From assembly GCA_964537685.1 (NCBI GenBank), contig CAZICM010000094.1, positions 1-24,217 of the forward strand: a stretch of 24,217 nucleotides of DNA. Reading direction: 5' to 3'. Origin of the DNA: CAZICM01 sp964537685 (GTDB lineage: Bacteria > Myxococcota_A > Polyangia > Polyangiales > Polyangiaceae). A program made the position numbers and the translations under genes. The notes below the pieces were generated by a model. That model made no database searches. It saw only the letters and a program-made list of their open reading frames with translations, and was not told where the DNA came from. Each line of letters starts with the position of its first letter. Within the stretch, counting starts at the first letter, position 1. Of the stretch, positions 13,867-22,169 are shown piece by piece.

Positions 13867-16088
13867 GTTAAACCCTCTTTCTCCTGGTAGGCGTGGAGGC
13901 ATATCGCATAGCCTCGATCCGGGGCATGCCCAAGCAGCAACACCTCCAACCACTGACCTTTGGCCAATTTTGATATCGCCGCCGCCGCCGCCATTCCACC
14001 GGCGCCCTCATGCTCTCCCGCCCGTTCGGCCGCGCTAAACCGCGGCTGTTTTCCCCATGCCGATTGAGCCAGCCATTCACCAAATACCGGATCGCGGCGC
14101 CCCATCACCACCACCGCCCCCTCGTGCAGCGGCGCGGGCAGCTCCAAGAGCGGATGCCTTTCATCGCCCCGCCATTCCTTTATCCAAGGAATATAGGCCA
14201 AAGGCTTTGCATTCCTGGCCTTTGCATGCGCCTCGGCCTCAAACAAAAGCACCGCGGCCCCCTCGCTCCGAACCATCGTCCGTTCCATCCCCGAACATAG
14301 CGGACTTAAACAGCGCTCCACCACCGCGCTCGCTTCTTCCACGCTTCCGCCCGCAATCACATCCCCTTCGTCCATCGCCACCAACAAAGCCGCCGTCGCC
14401 ATCGCCGCCTCGGCCGTTACGCCCAAATCCGCCACCGAAAAGACCGGCCCTCTTAAACCTAGATAAATCGCCGCATGCCCCACAGGCGACGAGGGAACCA
14501 GATTGGGAAAATCCACGGGACTCGCGTATTTCACGCCTTTTTCATAGATGCGGGCCATATAGTTGGTCGATGCATCCACACTCCCAAAAGCCGCGCCCAC
14601 AATGGCGCCCGAACGCTCCGACTGCGCCAAGCTCCGCGTTTCCAAACCCGCTTCAGACAACGCCTTCGCTAAAATCACCGTGCTTAAGCGCCCTGCCCTA
14701 TCCAGCCTTCGCGCCCGGGCAATATCCAAATGATCCGCCGCCGAAAAAGCGATAGGCGCGGGCATCGGCGGAGATCCAGGCTCCAGATAGTCCCCGCTCC
14801 CTTCCCAGCCTTGAACGCCCAGCGATCCCACCGTCGCCGCACCCACCACCACCACCCTGCGGGGCGCCCGGCCGTGGACGGGCTCAAAATGTCCCGGCTT
14901 TGTAAAGACCAAGACCGAATCGGTCCCTCCAAATCCAAAAGAATTGGAAATCGCTGCCCTTAAAGGCTGCTCCCGGCTTTCGAGCAGATGCCGAAGCTGA
15001 CATTGAGGATCGACGTCGGAAAGTCCCACGGTGGGAGGCATCTGTCCCCGGACCAGGCTCATCACGGTAATGGCCGCTTCGATGGCTCCCGCCGCGCCTA
15101 AAGTATGGCCAATCTGACCTTTGGACGACGAGACCCACACCCTTTCAATTTGCTTTCCAAAACAAGCGTGAAGCGCCGCGCTTTCCATCGAATCATTTAA
15201 GGGCGTCGCCGTTCCATGGGCGTTCACATAGTCAATATCGGCCGGCCCAAGCTCCGCCCGCCGCAACGCTTGACGCATCACCCTCGCCGCGGTGTGTCCT
15301 TCTTTTTCGGGATTCGTAATATGATGCGCCTCGGCTCCGATGGCCCAACCCCGAAGCTCGGCCAAGGGCATGGCTCCCCTGGCCCGCGCCGCTTCTTCCA
15401 GTTCCAGCACCAAAAACCCGGCCCCTTCGCCCAGGTTTAAACCCGCCCGCTGTCTGTCAAAGGGCCGGCATGGCTGAGGATCGAGCGCGGACAGCGCCCC
15501 AAATCCTGAATACGTCAAGCGGCATAAACCATCGGCTCCCCCCGCAATCACACAAGAGCTCAACCCGCTCGCAATCCACGCGGCCCCCAGCAAAATCGCA
15601 TTGGCCCCGCTTGAGCAGGCACTGCAAATGCTTCGAACCCGCCGGAAAGGCCCCACCGCATCGCGCAGCCGATCCGAAGTCGCCGATATCGGATGAGACA
15701 ACATCCGCTTCAGCGGCGAAATCGCATCGGGCTCCCTCGACAGCCAAGCCAGCAAATGCTCGGTCTCATACATCCCGGCCGTGGTGCCACCCAACAACAA
15801 ATCCACAGGCACCCGGCTCAGATCGAGACCCGCGTGGGCCAGCGCCTCCCGCACGGCGATCAGCGCCATCGCATCCGTACGCGACCATAGCTCGGCCTCC
15901 CCAGGGGGCGCCGTCTCGGCAACGGACAACGAAAGCACTTCCGCGGCAATGCGCGCCCGGCTCCCAGGAATATCGAAGAGCGACAGAGGCCGGATCGCCC
16001 GCTCGCCTCTCAGCAGACCATCCATGGTGGCCCCGGCCCCGCGCGCCAGCGGAGAAACGACGCCGATTCCGGTGACCCAGATGCGCAT
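13863..16088 (-). CDS. Beta-ketoacyl-ACP synthase fused to a second pseudo-ketosynthase domain
   Basis: The protein has 741 residues. Residues 1-398 form a FabF-like ketosynthase with Cys158 (CSACSSGANAI), His291 (NAHGTATPLND) and His328 (GQIGHTLGAAG), so it should be active. Residues about 410-741 start again with a ketosynthase-like strand (RRVVVVGAATVGSLGV). They continue through the thiolase-fold core, with SPVGHAAIYLGLRGPVFSV and a degenerate active site ADLGVTAEAAM where Leu555 replaces the nucleophilic Cys, and no second His pair was found. The fusion therefore resembles a ketosynthase plus chain-length-factor heterodimer in one chain. It lies 37 bp after the ACP gene and overlaps the lipoprotein gene by 4 bp. 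It is a paralogue of the 626-residue protein downstream, but the two are clearly diverged. Confidence 0.82.
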   Translation of the reverse strand: MRIWVTGIGVVSPLARGAGATMDGLLRGERAIRPLSLFDIPGSRARIAAEVLSLSVAETAPPGEAELWSRTDAMALIAVREALAHAGLDLSRVPVDLLLGGTTAGMYETEHLLAWLSREPDAISPLKRMLSHPISATSDRLRDAVGPFRRVRSICSACSSGANAILLGAAWIASGLSSCVIAGGADGLCRLTYSGFGALSALDPQPCRPFDRQRAGLNLGEGAGFLVLELEEAARARGAMPLAELRGWAIGAEAHHITNPEKEGHTAARVMRQALRRAELGPADIDYVNAHGTATPLNDSMESAALHACFGKQIERVWVSSSKGQIGHTLGAAGAIEAAITVMSLVRGQMPPTVGLSDVDPQCQLRHLLESREQPLRAAISNSFGFGGTDSVLVFTKPGHFEPVHGRAPRRVVVVGAATVGSLGVQGWEGSGDYLEPGSPPMPAPIAFSAADHLDIARARRLDRAGRLSTVILAKALSEAGLETRSLAQSERSGAIVGAAFGSVDASTNYMARIYEKGVKYASPVDFPNLVPSSPVGHAAIYLGLRGPVFSVADLGVTAEAAMATAALLVAMDEGDVIAGGSVEEASAVVERCLSPLCSGMERTMVRSEGAAVLLFEAEAHAKARNAKPLAYIPWIKEWRGDERHPLLELPAPLHEGAVVVMGRRDPVFGEWLAQSAWGKQPRFSAAERAGEHEGAGGMAAAAAISKLAKGQWLEVLLLGHAPDRGYAICLHAYQEKEGLT

Positions 16089-16125
16089 GGCTGATGATTG
16101 GGGCGAAGCGGCCCTCTCCCTCTAT

Positions 16126-16389
16126 CTAGGCCGCCTTGGCGCGCACAATATACTCGGACAGCGATTTCACCGACGCGAAAATAGGCCGGGCTTCATCGCC
16201 TTCGGGAACGCGCACACCAAACTTTTCCTCGATGGACATCGCAAGCTGAAGCGCATCCAAGGAATCGAGCCCCAAGCCTTCACCGAACAGAGGCCCTTCG
16301 TCCTCGATATCGGAAGGCGATTTACCCTCGAGATTCAGTTCGGAGATCATCAATTCTTTAAGCTTTTGCCGCACATCCAAAGGATCCAT
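16126..16389 (-). CDS. Acyl carrier protein
   Basis: The 87-residue acidic, helical protein has the phosphopantetheine attachment motif GLDSLDAL, with Ser43 as the modified residue. The four-helix ACP pattern is clear (DVRQKLKELMISELNL, then SLDALQLAMSIEEKFGVRVP, then SVKSLSEYIV). It carries the growing acyl or polyketide chain as a thioester and should serve the two ketosynthase fusions encoded just downstream. It is the first gene of the operon and reads from the ATG at 16389. It is probably not the housekeeping AcpP, because its sequence around helix 2 differs and fabD/fabG are absent nearby; this is an inference. Confidence 0.9.
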   Translation of the reverse strand: MDPLDVRQKLKELMISELNLEGKSPSDIEDEGPLFGEGLGLDSLDALQLAMSIEEKFGVRVPEGDEARPIFASVKSLSEYIVRAKAA

Positions 16390-16506
16390 ATGCCGGGAAG
16401 TGCCACTAGCATAAAGCGGGCTTTGGTGGCAGAGCGCAAATCAGGGAGCGAAAAAGGCAAACACAAATGGCAGTCTAAAGAAGCTGCTCAAAGCAAGGAG
16501 TGAGCG
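16390..16506. promoter_or_regulatory. Divergent promoter region between ACP operon and Mpo1-like gene
   Basis: About 117 bp separate two divergent starts. An inverted repeat TGCCAC (16401-16406) to GTGGCA (16426-16431), with a small AAAG-CGGG-CTTT hairpin between its arms, is a candidate operator. No clear -35/-10 pair was identified. The Mpo1-like gene has a good AAGGAG ribosome binding site near 16494-16499. Confidence 0.35.
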
Positions 16507-16944
16507 ATGTCCGATTCTGAAATCAAAAGCTACGAAGAGTTTTGGCCCTATTACGTCCGCGCCCACACGCATCCGGGCAACCGCATGCTGCATTTCGCCG
16601 GGACAACCGCGGCGATCACCTTGGCCGTTACGGCGCTCGTAACCCGCAAACCCAAGCTTTTGCTTGCGGCGCCCATCGTTGGTTATGGAGCCGCGTGGAT
16701 TGGCCATTTTGGCATCGAAAAAAATGTGCCTGCCACGTTTGGACATCCGCTGTGGTCGTTCGCATCGGATTTTGTGATGTGGTGGAAGATCGCCACGGGC
16801 ACGATGGATGCAGAAGTCGAACGGTATACGCGCGCGCCCGAAACGCCGAAACAAGAGGCCGCTTCAGGCGATGGCCACACGGCGGAACAGGCTTATCAGG
16901 CTCCTGTTTCCGCGCCCGCCCCCGATCCGCGCACGCTCAATTAG
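16507..16944 (+). CDS. Mpo1-like (DUF962) protein, putative 2-hydroxy-fatty-acid dioxygenase
   Basis: The protein has 145 residues. It shows the DUF962/Mpo1 signature: FWPYYVRAHTHPGNRMLHFAGT at the N-terminus, then two membrane-associated hydrophobic segments, then WIGHFGIEKNVPATFGHPLW and FASDFVMWWKI. The conserved His residues (H19, H21, H29 and the GHFGIEKN and FGHP pair) are the presumed Fe(II) ligands. The yeast member Mpo1 shortens 2-hydroxy fatty acids by alpha-oxidation; bacterial members are thought to act similarly, but the substrate here is inferred. The last 35 residues are a Pro/Ala-rich tail without family resemblance. It is divergent from the ACP operon and 7 bp from the convergent gene that follows. 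Confidence 0.82.
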   Translation: MSDSEIKSYEEFWPYYVRAHTHPGNRMLHFAGTTAAITLAVTALVTRKPKLLLAAPIVGYGAAWIGHFGIEKNVPATFGHPLWSFASDFVMWWKIATGTMDAEVERYTRAPETPKQEAASGDGHTAEQAYQAPVSAPAPDPRTLN

Positions 16945-16951
16945 TTAGCCG

Positions 16952-18355
16952 TTAGTAAGCCAGCAATTTCTTGTAGTGCTCCAAAAGCGCGCCGCTCATC
17001 AGCCCCGAAAAAAACGACGCATAGCTTAACCACACCGACAAACCGCTCATGTTGTCAAACATCGGCGGCAAATAAGGCGGCGGCTTCACCACACCGTCTG
17101 TTGTATGCGCATAGAGCACCGGCACATCGTCGTGCGCCACTTTTCCCGCGAATAAAAAGGGAATCATCGCCGCCCGGTCGAGCTCAATCGCCGCCCTTAA
17201 AAATGCGTAATTCAACGCGATCCCCCGGCAATAACACGCATCTTTGGTAAAGGGCGCCCCGCCGTCCAGCGTCCCTCCCCGGAAGACACGCCGCGCATTC
17301 ATAAAACATTCGCCTTCTTCGTAGCCCTCGGTGCGATACCACTCGAACACATCCAAAAAACTCGCCCCGTCTTCCGCCTTGTCCACCGCGAGCAGCCTGT
17401 CATTCAGCTTCTTTGCCCGCTTGGGAGAGCTCCTAAACGAAATAATCTCCACCAGCGCCGCCAGCCCCTCCTGCACCGCCGTCGTCCTCGGAGGACCTTT
17501 GGCCAGCCACCTCGCCACAGGCTGAGCCCGCCCATTTAAACTCGTCGCCACATGAACCCAGCCTTCATGCGCCTCGAGCAAATCGACATCGCGCTTCGAA
17601 AACGAAGCCCCGCTTCTCAGCTTCACATAATCGCTTCCCGCCGCAGCATCCGCGAGCAGCGCATCATCCACCTGCACCCGGATCGGCGCCCCTCCAAAAA
17701 AGCGATCGAAACGCGAATTCAACTCGCGCGCCGCCGTCTCCGCCGAAATATCCCGCCGGTCTTCAGGCCCCAGCACTTCACCGCTCACCGTCGACAAAAT
17801 CCCATACAGCGCGTGCCCCATTTCCCGCACCGTGCTCATTCCATCCGGCATCGCATCCTTCGTCGACCCGTAGAGCGCCCGCGAATAGCTATAAAATGCC
17901 TTCGTTCCCCGCGCCGTCAGCATCTTGACCACCGAACGGTAGTCCTCCGCCGTCGCCCTTAAAATCCGTCCCAGCGCATCGGTCTCGCCCAATTCCCGCT
18001 CGGCATCCCGCGCAATACCCTCGAGCTCTTCCAGCTTGGACACAGGATCAAAACCCAGCTCCGCCGTATAGCGAACCTCGGGCATCTCTTTCAGCGAGCC
18101 CCGGAAAAACTGCTCCTGAACCTCGGCCTCCCACCTGAGCGCCTGCAAAATCCTAATCGGCCGCTGAGCGTCCAGCACCCGCTGCGAAAGCGCCGCAAGA
18201 ATTTCTTTGTACGAACGCCAAGGCGCCGAAACCACAGGAGCTTGAGCTTCGTTTCCGGCCGCGTTCTCCGGCGCGCGCTCGACGGGTGGCGCGGCACCGT
18301 CTTCTGAAAGCGCCTCGCCCAAAGCTGAAAGGCCATCCGCGCGTTCATCCCGCAT
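16952..18355 (-). CDS. DUF1704 / QEGLA-motif protein, putative zinc peptidase
   Basis: The protein has 467 residues. It carries the family's hallmark QEGLA (295-299) and an HEGWVH motif (H263, E264, H268), which is an HExxxH zinc site. Glu296 in QEGLA is the likely third ligand. The family (TIGR02421, flavohemoglobin expression-modulating QEGLA) is related to the eukaryotic tyrosine carboxypeptidase MATCAP, so peptidase activity is plausible, but the bacterial substrate is unknown. Residues 1-45 are an Ala/Glu/Pro-rich disordered leader. The C-terminal part contains aromatic helices (LSVWLSYASFFSGLMSGALLEH at lower confidence for membrane contact). The ATG at 18355 is the first in frame after the divergent intergenic region. 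No flavohemoglobin gene is nearby, so the name should not be taken as function. Confidence 0.85.
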   Translation of the reverse strand: MRDERADGLSALGEALSEDGAAPPVERAPENAAGNEAQAPVVSAPWRSYKEILAALSQRVLDAQRPIRILQALRWEAEVQEQFFRGSLKEMPEVRYTAELGFDPVSKLEELEGIARDAERELGETDALGRILRATAEDYRSVVKMLTARGTKAFYSYSRALYGSTKDAMPDGMSTVREMGHALYGILSTVSGEVLGPEDRRDISAETAARELNSRFDRFFGGAPIRVQVDDALLADAAAGSDYVKLRSGASFSKRDVDLLEAHEGWVHVATSLNGRAQPVARWLAKGPPRTTAVQEGLAALVEIISFRSSPKRAKKLNDRLLAVDKAEDGASFLDVFEWYRTEGYEEGECFMNARRVFRGGTLDGGAPFTKDACYCRGIALNYAFLRAAIELDRAAMIPFLFAGKVAHDDVPVLYAHTTDGVVKPPPYLPPMFDNMSGLSVWLSYASFFSGLMSGALLEHYKKLLAY

Positions 18356-18447
18356 CGCACCATTGCTACACGCCCGCCCCCAAAATAAAAATCTTGTCTT
18401 TCATTTGCATGTCGGTATTCGAAGAGCGGCCCATCCCCCAAATTGTT

Positions 18448-19464
18448 ATGAGCAACGAGTCTTCCCAGCCTGCCCAGCCTGCCCACGCTTCCGACGCCGA
18501 GCTACTCGATCGCACCAAAGACGCAGCCGTCCGCCTTCGCAAGGCCGTCGCGGAAGCTGTCGTGGGCCAAGATGAGGTGGTCGAAGCCATGCTCATCACC
18601 TTGCTCGCCCGCGGTCACGCGCTCTTGGTCGGCGTGCCCGGCCTGGCCAAAACGCTGCTCGTGTCGTCGCTGGCCCGCGCCCTCGATTTAAGCTTTGGCC
18701 GCGTTCAATTCACGCCCGATCTCTTGCCCGCCGATATCACGGGCACCGATGTGCTTTACGAACAGGGCGGCTCGCGCAGCCTGCGTTTTATGCCGGGGCC
18801 GATTTTTCACAACCTGATCTTGGCCGATGAAATTAACCGCACGCCTCCCAAGACCCAGGCCGCGCTTCTCGAAGCGATGCAAGAGCGCAAGGTGACGGTG
18901 GGCACCCAAAGCCATTCGCTTCCCGATCCATTTCAGGTGTTTGCGACGCGCAACCCGATTGAACAAGAGGGCACTTATCCTTTGCCCGAGGCGCAGCTCG
19001 ATCGCTTCCTGCTTGAGATTCATGTCGAGTACCCGAGCGAGCGCGAAGAGACCGAAATCGCCAGGCGCACCACATCGGGCAAAACCATTGTCATCGAACC
19101 GGTGCTTCACGCCGAAGACGTACGGGCGATGGGGCAACTGGTGCCGCGCATTCCCGTCACCGACGAAGCCGTCAATCTAGCGGTTGCCTATGCGCGGGCG
19201 ACGCGGCCCGGCGGCGAGCGGCCCGTCAGCGAAGTCAAGGATTATGTGCGTTACGGCGCCGGCCCCCGGGGAAGCCAAGCCTTGGTCCTAGCGGCAAAAG
19301 CCAGGGCGGCGCTGAGAGGCGAAGCGGCGGCCGATATCGGCGATGTACGGGCGCTCTTGGTTCCCGCGCTCCGGCACCGCATCGTGCTTTCGTACCGGGC
19401 GGAGGCCGACGGCGTGCGCGATATCGACGTGCTTTTGGCCGTTCAAAAAAGCATCAAATCTTAA
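18448..19464 (+). CDS. MoxR-family AAA+ ATPase
   Basis: The protein has 338 residues from the ATG at 18448; an earlier ATG at 18409 is possible, and neither has a clear ribosome binding site. It shows VVGQDEVVEAMLITLL, Walker A GVPGLAKT (62-69), Walker B LILADEINR (123-131), the PPKTQAALLEAMQER loop and sensor-1 ATRNPIEQEGTYPLPEAQLDRF, all typical of MoxR. These ATPases act as chaperones for metal-cofactor or envelope-complex assembly, usually with a DUF58/von Willebrand-A protein encoded downstream. Here the downstream gene is instead a DUF4139 lipoprotein 47 bp away, so the partner is either elsewhere or different. It is divergent from the DUF1704 gene with about 90 bp between starts. Confidence 0.9.
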   Translation: MSNESSQPAQPAHASDAELLDRTKDAAVRLRKAVAEAVVGQDEVVEAMLITLLARGHALLVGVPGLAKTLLVSSLARALDLSFGRVQFTPDLLPADITGTDVLYEQGGSRSLRFMPGPIFHNLILADEINRTPPKTQAALLEAMQERKVTVGTQSHSLPDPFQVFATRNPIEQEGTYPLPEAQLDRFLLEIHVEYPSEREETEIARRTTSGKTIVIEPVLHAEDVRAMGQLVPRIPVTDEAVNLAVAYARATRPGGERPVSEVKDYVRYGAGPRGSQALVLAAKARAALRGEAAADIGDVRALLVPALRHRIVLSYRAEADGVRDIDVLLAVQKSIKS

Positions 19465-19511
19465 AATCTCAGCAGTCGAATCATCGATCCGGCGTGTATG
19501 CTGGCGCTTGT

Positions 19512-21932
19512 ATGAAGCGCTTTGGAATCATCGGCGGCATCACTCGTTTTGGATTGTTCGGCGCGGCCCTCGCGCTCCTATGCGCATGCGGAGGCGGCAC
19601 AAGCTATGTCCACGCCGACAACACGACCCTCGGCCGCGTGGTCGTCTACCGCAATGGCATCGCCTACTTTGAACGCTACGCCAATGTCACCGAAGACTCC
19701 CTCGCGCTCACCGTTCCAGGCGATAAAGTCGACGACTTTTTAAAATCGCTCACCGTCGTCGACGCCAAAACCGGCCAGCCCGCGCCCATCGCCTACCCCA
19801 CATCGCCCCAAGCCGTCGATCCCAGCACCGGCCTGGTCGATATGAAAATCGAACTCAGCGGCCCCGCACCCCATAACCTAAAACTCTCCTATGTCACCGA
19901 ATCCCCTTCCTGGAAGCCGTCCTACCGCATCGTCGTCGGCACCAAAGGCAAGGTGAACCTTCAAGCTTGGGCCATCGTCGACAACACCTCCGGCGAAGAC
20001 TGGAAGGACGTAAAGCTGGGCGTAGGATCGAGCTCCGCCCTCTCCTTCCGCTTCGATTTGCGCACCGTTCGCTTTGTTCAGCGCGAAACCCTTCACTCCG
20101 ACGATCTGTTCGCCCTCGCCCCGCCCACCGGAGGCGCCACCCATGGCCGCGCCGTGGCGGGCATGTCCCTCGAACTCAGCGACGACAGCCCCGAACTCGC
20201 CCGAACAACCACCACGGGCGGCCAATACGCCGTCGACGAAGTGCGTTCCTACCAATCCGCCGCGGACATGGCGCCCCAAGCCCTGCCCCCTCCTCCCAGC
20301 TCCGGCGGCTCCGAGAAGGCGGCGACCATGGCGGAATCGGTTGTGGTGAGCGGCTCCTCGGCCGGCGTCACCAAAGGTCCTGCGCGGCCCCGCCGCACCT
20401 CCGGCAAAAGCGCAAGCAAAGACAGCCTCGCCTCCGGCAACTACCGCGAAAGCCCCGTCACGACCAAATCGATGCCCAAGCCGGCCACGATGCCCCAAAG
20501 CCAGCAGTATTCGGCCAATACACCGATGCCCCAGCAGCCCGGCGGCTATCCCCAGCAGCAATATCCCCAAGCCACGCCCTATCCCCAACAGCAAGCGCAG
20601 AACAACATCCTCACGATGGCGCAGAAGCTCAAACAGAGCCGGGCGCGGGTGGTCATCGAAGGCTATGCCGATCAAAACGACAGCGACAAATTCGGGGCGG
20701 CCCTGGCCCGCGCCAACCGGGTGCGCGACCAATTGATTCAAAACGGCGTATCGGCCGAGCAACTGATTGCGGTGGGCAATGGAGAACGGGCCGATCGCAA
20801 AGGCGGCGTCAAGATTGTCGAAGCCAAGGCCGAAGGCGGAAAAGAAGGGGGCGAGGCTTCCTTTGACAAGGCGGCGGCGCTCAACAACCCGGCGGCCGAA
20901 CCGATAGGCACATCGCATTTCGACTCGGAAACGGGGATGACCGTACCCCGTGGCACATCGGCCATGGTGTCGATTGTGCACACCGACACGGAAGGCGAGG
21001 TTGTCTTTTTCTACGATCCCGAAAGCACCCGTGGAAACAGCGCCTTTCCCTTTCGAGCCATCCGCCTTCGCAATCCCACCGATTCGGTCTTGGAAAGCGG
21101 CCCGGTCACGGTCTTTGGCGAAGGCAAATTTATCGGCGAGGGCCTAAGCGACCCGATTCCCGCGCGCTCCATTGCCTTTGTGCCCTTTGCGCTCGACAAA
21201 CAGATTGTGGTCGACAAAGAAGAAGACACCAAAGACGAGATTGCCCGCATCATCACGGTACAGCGGGGCGTATTTTCCACGGAAATCCAGCACACGCGGC
21301 GCATCAAGCTCACCTTAAACAACCGGCTCGACGAAAAAGCCACGGTGTATTTGAGGCACACCGTTCAAAAAGGCTACAAACTCGTCAAAGCGCCCACGGA
21401 ACAGCAGCGTTTGGGCGCATCGCACCTATTTAAAATCGACGTAGCGCCCAACGGCAAAAGCGAAGTGCTCATTGAAGAAGCCACGCCTATTTACCGGACA
21501 ACAGACATCCGGGGCACGGTCGGCATCGGCTTAATCAAGGCGTATTTAACGACCGCGGCGGAAGGCAAACTGAAGACCGCGGTCACAGAACTCATCAAAC
21601 TCCAGAATGAAATCGAAAATTTGGAGCAGCAGATTGGAACGATGCGCCAACAGATGCAGGAATACCGGCTGCGCATGGATGAGCTTCACGCGCAGATCGT
21701 GACCTTGAAGGCCGTAAAGACAAGCGGCGGGAATTTGATGACGCATTTGGAGAAGAAGCTTCAGGAAGTGAGCGAAAAGCTCTCGAAAGCGACGGTCGAT
21801 TTGGTGGGTGTGCAAGAGAAGCTGATGGTGGCGCGCATCCGGTTCCAGGATGGGGTGGCCGAGTTATCGCTGGAGAAGACGGAAGAGCCCACGAAGCCCG
21901 AGACGCCCGCGGGTCCGGCGAAGAAGATTTAG
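19512..21932 (+). CDS. DUF4139 lipoprotein with an inserted OmpA-like domain
   Basis: The protein has 806 residues from the ATG at 19512. The signal peptide ends in LLCAC (lipidated Cys26 likely). Residues about 35-185 hold the first half of a DUF4139-type beta fold (GRVVVYRNGIAYFERYA, then SWKPSYRIVVGTKGKVNLQ). About 200-365 is a long low-complexity linker rich in Ser/Pro/Gln (PQQPGGYPQQQYPQ). About 365-435 is an OmpA/Pal-like domain (VVIEGYADQND, ARANRVRDQLIQNGVSAEQL, with D387 and R400 as the expected peptidoglycan ligands). About 467-690 resumes DUF4139 (MTVPRGTSAMVSIVH onward). About 690-775 is a coiled coil (LQNEIENLEQQIGTMRQQMQ). It should bridge a lipid anchor and peptidoglycan. Insertion of an OmpA-like module inside DUF4139 is unusual. 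It follows the MoxR gene by 47 bp. Confidence 0.82.
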   Translation: MKRFGIIGGITRFGLFGAALALLCACGGGTSYVHADNTTLGRVVVYRNGIAYFERYANVTEDSLALTVPGDKVDDFLKSLTVVDAKTGQPAPIAYPTSPQAVDPSTGLVDMKIELSGPAPHNLKLSYVTESPSWKPSYRIVVGTKGKVNLQAWAIVDNTSGEDWKDVKLGVGSSSALSFRFDLRTVRFVQRETLHSDDLFALAPPTGGATHGRAVAGMSLELSDDSPELARTTTTGGQYAVDEVRSYQSAADMAPQALPPPPSSGGSEKAATMAESVVVSGSSAGVTKGPARPRRTSGKSASKDSLASGNYRESPVTTKSMPKPATMPQSQQYSANTPMPQQPGGYPQQQYPQATPYPQQQAQNNILTMAQKLKQSRARVVIEGYADQNDSDKFGAALARANRVRDQLIQNGVSAEQLIAVGNGERADRKGGVKIVEAKAEGGKEGGEASFDKAAALNNPAAEPIGTSHFDSETGMTVPRGTSAMVSIVHTDTEGEVVFFYDPESTRGNSAFPFRAIRLRNPTDSVLESGPVTVFGEGKFIGEGLSDPIPARSIAFVPFALDKQIVVDKEEDTKDEIARIITVQRGVFSTEIQHTRRIKLTLNNRLDEKATVYLRHTVQKGYKLVKAPTEQQRLGASHLFKIDVAPNGKSEVLIEEATPIYRTTDIRGTVGIGLIKAYLTTAAEGKLKTAVTELIKLQNEIENLEQQIGTMRQQMQEYRLRMDELHAQIVTLKAVKTSGGNLMTHLEKKLQEVSEKLSKATVDLVGVQEKLMVARIRFQDGVAELSLEKTEEPTKPETPAGPAKKI

Positions 21933-22080
21933 CCAATCACCTAGCTAAAAACGCCCTTCCCGCCTGCCCCGAGGCCAATCACCTAGGTAAAAACGCCCTC
22001 CCCGCCTGCCCCGAGGCCAATCACCTAGGTAAAAACGCCCTCCCCGCCTGCCCCGAGGCCAATCACCCAGGTAAAAACGG
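21931..22080. repeat. 42-bp tandem repeat, about 3.5 copies
   Basis: Units begin GCCAATCACC at 21932, 21974, 22016 and 22058 with an exact 42-bp period. The core includes CACCTAGGTAAAAACG followed by CCCTCCCCGCCTGCCCCG. Units 2 and 3 look identical; unit 1 and the last partial unit differ by a few bases. The array starts at the stop codon of the DUF4139 gene and lies 90 bp before the next gene. The spacing is constant with no variable spacers, so it is not a CRISPR. CCTAGG is palindromic, but no strong terminator is evident. Confidence 0.85.
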
Positions 22081-22169
22081 GCACCCCGGCCCCAAAAAGA
22101 ACTTGTCCCCCGCTAAAAACCCAATAAGCTCCAACCCTGACAGCTTTCACCCTCATCAAAGGAGTTCCC

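Noticed and set aside
14057..15138. Plus-strand frames across the ketosynthase gene
   Set aside because: They are Pro/Arg/Ser-rich shadow frames opposite a gene with intact catalytic motifs.
19878..20981. 367-codon minus-strand frame inside the DUF4139 gene
   Set aside because: It is Gly/Arg/His-rich with no domain, signal or ribosome binding site; it is antisense to a gene with clear domains.
21931..22080. CRISPR array
   Set aside because: Units are contiguous 42-bp repeats with no variable spacers and no cas genes are present.
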